Source of the DNA: Portulaca oleracea
Taxonomy: Eukaryota; Streptophyta; Magnoliopsida; Caryophyllales; Portulacaceae
Direction of reading: 5' to 3'
Length of the DNA stretch: 64,000 nt
Assembly: GCA_029582165.1 (NCBI GenBank)
Contig: CM055876.1
Coordinates: forward strand, 32,681,317 to 32,745,316
Below are positions 58,446-64,000 of this stretch, in pieces; positions within the stretch are counted from its first letter, which is position 1, and every line of letters starts with the position of its first letter. The notes beneath the pieces were generated by a model that saw only the letters and a list, made by a program, of their open reading frames with translations, was not told the origin of the DNA and made no database searches. The translations under genes were made by a program, and so were the position numbers.

Positions 58446-60940
58446 TAGAAAAGGTGGAATTATTTTCTTTTCAAGTCAAATCACATACAAGTGTTTTAAA
58501 GATGATTATCAAGTTTCATTGGAGTAGAATGCCCAGTGAATTAGGGTTACGACTAGCTGATTCAGCATGTCATGCTGAAATTAATTGCATTCAATGCGAG
58601 ATTCTAATCACATTAAAACTAAACCATCAAAACTAAAGGTCAAGCAACCATAGTTAATTAATTCTCTACTGGTATGAGTGGTGCTTAAACCTGAAGCCTT
58701 CAATGTAATTTTTTTTTAATTTTTTTATAAAAAAACTAACACCTTTGAACAAAATATTAATAGAAGAAAGGGATAAGAAAAGAAAAAGGAAAAGAAGAGA
58801 GAAAAATAAGACTAACTCTGCTATATAAATATACAAGTATATATACAGGTATGTGTAGGATCATTGTCAGGGAGTTTAGTTATTGCCAGGTTTGATACTC
58901 AACTATAGATCAACATGATGAGCCACTCATACAATTAACTAATTACCCTTTGCCCCTAATTAATATTTTCTAAACATTTCTATCGTGCCCGCTTCTGGTT
59001 TGCATTGCAGGGTGTCTTCTTCCTTTATATATATAAACTACTGTAACTTAGTAAGCTAGCTATTGCGAATTAAGTTAATATATAGTAGTTTCTTCATTTC
59101 TTAATAATTATTATTTTCGACTTTTCACTATTTCACAGGACTTTACTTTGACTGTTATTTTCCATGATTATATTTTCATACTAACTTTAAAATTATATTT
59201 TTATAATAATATTTTTTTCACTGTGAATATAACTATAGCTAGAAATTTCAAATGGTAAATCACTACTACATTATACTAATTAAGAAATTATCTATTAAAA
59301 TTTTTAAAGTTGATTATACATATATGTTTTTACTAAATATTCACAAATGGAGGGAATGGTCAATTAGTTGTGAGTAAATTACATAGTCAATTTAAAGAAC
59401 TGTTCCATGAAAAGATTTAAACGATCATGAAAATGTTTGTTAACAGAACTTTTTGAGGTAGAGATTATGAGTAAATTACATAGTTAATTAAAATGTTTGT
59501 TAAACGATCATGAGTAAATTACATAGTTAATTTTCTAGCAGAAATTACAAGTTAAACTAAACTTAGGTGGATGCTCAAACTGGACCATTATTATCATTTG
59601 TGTTCTTGTTTTTCAAGAAAAAGAGAAAAAGATTAATGTAGGTTAAAAATGATTATTAACGACACTTACATTTGGCTTAACTTGTAGGCAAAAAGTATCT
59701 GACAGCTAGTTAGCTTAACTGTATAATTACTAATCTCTGTCATTTTTTGGTTTTATCTTAACAAGCCCAACAACCTGCAGGCACGCATGGCGACATAAAA
59801 ATTTGATTAATTTAATCAAGTCAAATAATCAACTCTACAAGTGCCCACTAATTAAGAAGATCGAAAGTGTTTACACTGACAATTTTTTTTAAAAAGTTTT
59901 TATATATGACATAGATTAAGATAATTACCCACGTTAATGAGACTGTACTCACGCTCCATTTTTTAGAGTCTACGATCAAGTTAGAATTGGTAAGGTAAGG
60001 AAATGAAAGAATAAAATTTGTGGTAGGTAATAGTGATAAGGTAAATGTATTTTATTATTAAAATTTAGAATTTGATTTGAGTGTTCATTAAGGAATCGGA
60101 TAAGGTATAAGGTAATGTAAGGTTATGTAAAAATAAACCAAACTTAGTACTCTAAAGAACAAGGATTGTTGTTGTATCTGACAAAAAGAATAAGATAAAT
60201 CATTAATACAAAATTCAATTTTTAAAATTTTTATTACATAATTAAGAAACTAGAAAGTGTTTTTTAACCTATAATTAGGGAGTAATATATATGAAGTCTA
60301 TTAATCTAATCATCACACATATATACATGATTAAAAAAAAATTTAAGTACTCAAGATTACGTTAACAACTAAACTTTGCATATACAGTATGCAACTAATC
60401 TAAAATTACAAATCTTTTTTAATTATTTAACAATAATAACAGACTTTTAAGAAAAATAAGTTGGAGACAATACCTTTTTTTTGTGTGTTTTTGGAACAAA
60501 TTATTGAATGAATCATTCCTTCATGGAGCAAAATCCAAAACCCAAGTTATTAATCCATTAACTAATACGTGGTTTGTTTGGACGGTGCAATGGTTTTTTC
60601 AAAGTGTGAACCATACGATATATAGAAATATTACTATTTAGTACATAAAAAAAATTAGTAAGATTCAAAGTATAGAACAGAACCATATAGAAGTTCGTGA
60701 TGTGAATTAGCCATTTTATATTTTAATAATTGTAGAAGGGGTTGATTAAGTACTATAGTAATTAATAAGAGGCTAAATATGATCGACGTGCATAACAATG
60801 TGATAATTGGCTCTTCCAAAGACTAGGGGGCCAAAATAACAATGAAACATTAATCACTTAAATTAAAGAAATAAACAAATGAACAAGTTTGACCCTATAG
60901 ATGTACATTTATTTATACACATTTATATTTTACTCCCTCC
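58446..60940. other. AT-rich intergenic stretch, no gene seen
   Basis: No supported ORF or complete element. A GAGTAAATTACATAGT motif recurs at 59362, 59469 and 59509, indicating a local repeat. Confidence 0.4.
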
Positions 60941-60951
60941 GCAGTGGCGGA

Positions 60952-61904
60952 TCTAAATCTTCTGATTAGGGATGATCAAGGCTGTGTTCGGCAGTAACGT
61001 TTGGGGTAGCGTTTAACGACTTGACCAAGGCTGTGTTCGGCAGTAGCGTTTGAGGTAGTGTTTAGCGTTTTGACCAAGTCAAAACTCTAATTGCGTAAAT
61101 ATTAGTGTTCGGTAAGCTAGCGTTTTGAGGAGCGTTTAGCGATTTAAGGAGCGTTTTGTGAAACGCTAATAAAGTTAACGTTAGCGTTTGGGGTATAGCG
61201 TTTCATATTTTTCGGTCAAAAAATACCCTTTGAAAATTTTATCTTTCAAAATTATTCATATCCTTTTATGTCAATTCACATTAATCTATTAATTCAACCG
61301 CTAAATTTACTGAACACAACTTTCATTTGAACAGGCATCCGCTATCCGCTACTTAAACTGCTATCTGTTGCTTAAACCGCTATCTGCTACATAAACCTCT
61401 ATGTGCTACCTAAAACACTAATTTTGCCAAACAGGGCCCAAGTCAAAACTCTAATTGCATAAATATTAGTGTTCGGTAAGCTAGCGGTTTGAGGAGCGTT
61501 AGCGTTTTAAGGAACGTTTTGTGAAATGCTAATAAAGTTAACGTTTTGTGTTTAGGATATAGCGTTTCATATTTTCGGTCAAAAAATACACTTTGAAAAT
61601 TTTATCTTTTAAAATTATTGATATCCTTTTATGTCAATTCACATTAATCTGTTAATTCAACCGCTAAATTTGCCGAACACAATTTTCATTTGAACAGTCA
61701 TCCACTATCCGCTACGTAAACCGCTATCTGCTACTTATCCGCTACATAAACCTCTATCCGCTACCTAAAACGCTAATTTTGCCGAACAAGGCCCAATACA
61801 CTATTATTTTCATCTGCTATAGATAAAATTTATAATTTTTATCCTAAATTATATCAAATCACTAATTTTTTTGTTACCGGTGGCCTGAGATCCGCTGGTG
61901 TCCT
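60952..61904. mobile_element. hAT-like element (GGCGGATCT family), copy 3, carrying a nested MITE
   Basis: The ends CAGTGGCGGATCTAAAT and GAGATCCGCTGGTG are inverted. The 8-bp flanks TCCCTCCG and TCCTTCCG agree at seven positions and lie within a worn Stowaway end (CTCCCTCCGTCCC). The block TTCTGATTAGGGATGATCA continues, after the nested element, as ATACACTATTATTTTCAT, matching the uninterrupted copy at 58270-58310. Confidence 0.75.
60985..61795. mobile_element. MITE with GGC(C/T)-TGTTCGGC ends and an internal ~365-bp tandem duplication
   Basis: The left end GGCTGTGTTCGGCAGTA and right end GCCGAACAAGGCC are inverted, with CAA on both sides. The segment starting AAGTCAAAACTCTAATTGC at 61076 is repeated at 61440. 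It includes repeated CCGCTATCTGCTAC and TAGCGTTT motifs. The GCGTTT/AACGCT motifs also occur in both orientations. Confidence 0.7.
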
Positions 61905-62028
61905 TCCGTCCCTAATCTCTTTATAAGTGTCATGATAGCTAATTTTACAAAACCAATATCCATGGGAAATAGATTAAAAAAATTGTACATGGACAAATAT
62001 ACTCCACTACTTTCCACCTTTTTACGCG

Positions 62029-62234
62029 CTGTTCTTTTCTGCGGTTGGCAAACTGCGGTGCCATAGTATATCGCAATTTGCCACAACCCACCACAAAATA
62101 CCATTCTATCACAATTTACCACCATCCACCACAAATTACTTTTTCCAATTACTTTTTTCACAATTGCAAATACAATATTTATATATATATTTCAACTCAC
62201 TTTTTCCAATTATTTTTTCACAATTACCAATACA

Positions 62235-62287
<53 letters not shown>

Positions 62288-62398
62288 AAATACCCATCAC
62301 AACATACCAATAATCCGCCACAATTACACCACAACCCGCTAGAATTTCACCACACTATATCGCGTCGTAATACAGAATACCGCATAAAAGAACAAGGT
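62029..62398. mobile_element. Probable Tourist-like MITE of the CCACAAC family with a long (AT)n tract
   Basis: CTGTTCTTTTCTGCGGTT on the left and ACCGCATAAAAGAACAAGG on the right are inverted. CCACAACCCACCACA motifs match the copy at 28865. An (AT)n tract lies inside at 62237-62285. The target duplication is not clear. Confidence 0.65.
62237..62285. repeat. (AT)n microsatellite
   Basis: About 24 perfect AT units; the overlapping Tyr/Ile-repeat reading frames are artefacts of this tract. Confidence 0.97.
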
Positions 62399-64000
62399 CA
62401 AACACAAATTTCGATCTAAAAGAAATGTTTTAAAAGGTAAAACAAAAATCTCATTCATTAATTAGTTAAGGGTAATATGTGTATTTTAATTATTAAAATT
62501 ATAAAATTGACAGATAAAAAGAGACAATATAATTAAAAAAATTGACACTCATTAAAGAATAAAGGGAATAGTTGTAATATTCTTTCTTTCTCAAATTATC
62601 TGCGCTACTATAAACTATAATGTATATAATTTTAAAAAGATTAATTATCATCAGTTTTTTTAACATTATATGAAATTATTATAATAGACTCATAAAGAAA
62701 AATATTATTATATCACTATAATACTATATATTTTTCTTAGATATACATAAACATTAGTCAAATCGTCATCTTAAAAATTGTAAAAAATAAAAGATATAGT
62801 TGTTTGAAAAAAGGGATCGAGTATTATGTATGTATACAAGGGCAGGCCAGCTAGCTAGAAGAATATTCTAACAATTTGACATAAGCCCTCTTATTGAATC
62901 AAAGTGATTTGATCATATGATATGATAAAAAAAATTACAATAATATGCAAAGTCGGCTCAGCAGTTTGTAGCAGCTAATCTAACTAAAATATGTCCAAAA
63001 AGAAAATAGGAAAAAAACAAATGAAAGCTGGCTAAAAGTCAAACCTAGATGGTTTAGAGGCAATTTTTTTAACATATATAATAATGATATATTCTATGAA
63101 ATTACTATAATTAAATTTATAATAAAATAATACTTTCATAAAAATATATTGTTATAAAATTTTGAATATATATTGATAAATATTAATGATTAATGTCTTA
63201 TATTAAAGACTATAAAAATTCAAACTTAACAAATATTAATGAATGGAGATAGTATCTTATTGTTTGACCTACATTACATATATGATAAATATTTTGTATG
63301 CCGAAAATCAGGCCCGATCCTAATATTTTTGGGGCCCCGGGTAATATAGTAGACCACGTTTTAGATTGAGCCCTTTTTTTTAAAAATAAATGCGTCAGCA
63401 TTCATGCTAGGCAACGATACTAAGAATTTAATCAAAATACATATTTGCGAGAGACAATTTTTTTTTCCCATTTACAAAATGTGGTTCTTCCGTGAAAACT
63501 TAGTAAGAAATTTACTATTACTGTTCCCTATCAAAATATACACTTCAGCTTTTTTTTTCCTGACAAAGTGACATATGAACCTCCTTCTTTCTCTCCTTAT
63601 TTTATTTACAAAGCATATTGAGCATTTTGATACTACTAACTATAATCTCGGTTTGATCCTTAAACTAAGACAATTTTTTTTTAAATCATGAACTAGAGCC
63701 GGAACCAGAACATTTTGTTAAGGGGAACCATCCAAGTCGTGATACATGATACTAAAATAGTTAAACATTCAAATTCTCAATTGTAAAACATTACATATAA
63801 ATTAAATATTTAAAACTTTTCGGATAATATCATAAATTGTCATTTTTACTAATTCACGTATTAAGTAGATCTCTACTAAAACGTTTTTTATCCAAGAATT
63901 ATTTAATTATTGATGTTCTTAAGAGAATATTTTTCCTCAAAAATAAAACTAATATTAATTACATGATAAATATATTTGATCATTAATTATAAACATTAAT
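62399..64000. other. AT-rich intergenic stretch to the window end
   Basis: No supported gene. GGGGCCCCGGG near 63332 and GAGCCGGAACC near 63695 stand out from the AT background and may be remnants of element ends. Confidence 0.4.

Noticed and set aside
62045..62419. Open frames with long Tyr-Ile repeats on both strands
   Set aside because: They are produced by the (AT)n tract inside a MITE.
1..64000. CRISPR arrays, bacterial operons, or organelle DNA insertions
   Set aside because: Gene structure is eukaryotic throughout; no spaced direct repeats or recognisable plastid or mitochondrial genes were seen.

Overview
This is a 64 kb piece of a nuclear flowering-plant genome. It is AT-rich, with GT-AG introns, plant gene families and many plant-type MITEs, LTR relics and Helitrons. 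The protein families and intron layout fit a eudicot; I cannot place it further from sequence alone.

Two intact protein-coding genes are well supported. (1) Minus strand, 8617 to 1734: three coding exons giving a ~1585-residue BAH + TFIIS N-terminal domain protein of the SUO type, with two C-terminal GW dipeptides and a run of DLN motifs. (2) Plus strand, 45769 to 51366: fourteen coding exons giving a 531-residue nucleobase-ascorbate transporter, closest to the NAT6 type. A third, unrecognised minus-strand gene may start at 28286. A possible plus-strand transcript starts near 29200.

Layout. 1-9100: SUO-like gene. 9100-12700: intergenic, with a decayed copy of the SUO-like 5' end and a hAT-like element. 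12694-20058: dense nest of MULE-type elements with 9-bp target duplications. The main one is a Pack-MULE (13111-19215) carrying fragments of a GRF gene and a BRO1-domain gene, later hit by two LTR elements that are now solo LTRs. 20-28.3 kb: mostly unresolved, with foldback repeats and possible exons. 28.8-34.2 kb: possible transcript and a ~2 kb-spaced duplication whose units each contain a ~300-nt imperfect hairpin made of LRR-like sequence. 36.9-43.1 kb: RNase H relic of a retroelement, Stowaway MITEs, two head-to-tail Helitrons, a TRIM retrotransposon. 43.1-45.1 kb: a MULE end. 45.1-51.6 kb: NAT gene with a hAT-like MITE in intron 1. 51.6-64 kb: intergenic, with Tourist, Stowaway, MULE and hAT-like elements, several nested.

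The point most worth following is the pair of long hairpins at 31179-31468 and 33242-33545. Differences between the two copies appear on both arms of each copy, and one arm is antisense to an LRR-coding stretch, so they resemble young MIRNA or hairpin-siRNA loci derived from a resistance-gene fragment. All claims come from reading the sequence; no alignments, folding or database searches were run.
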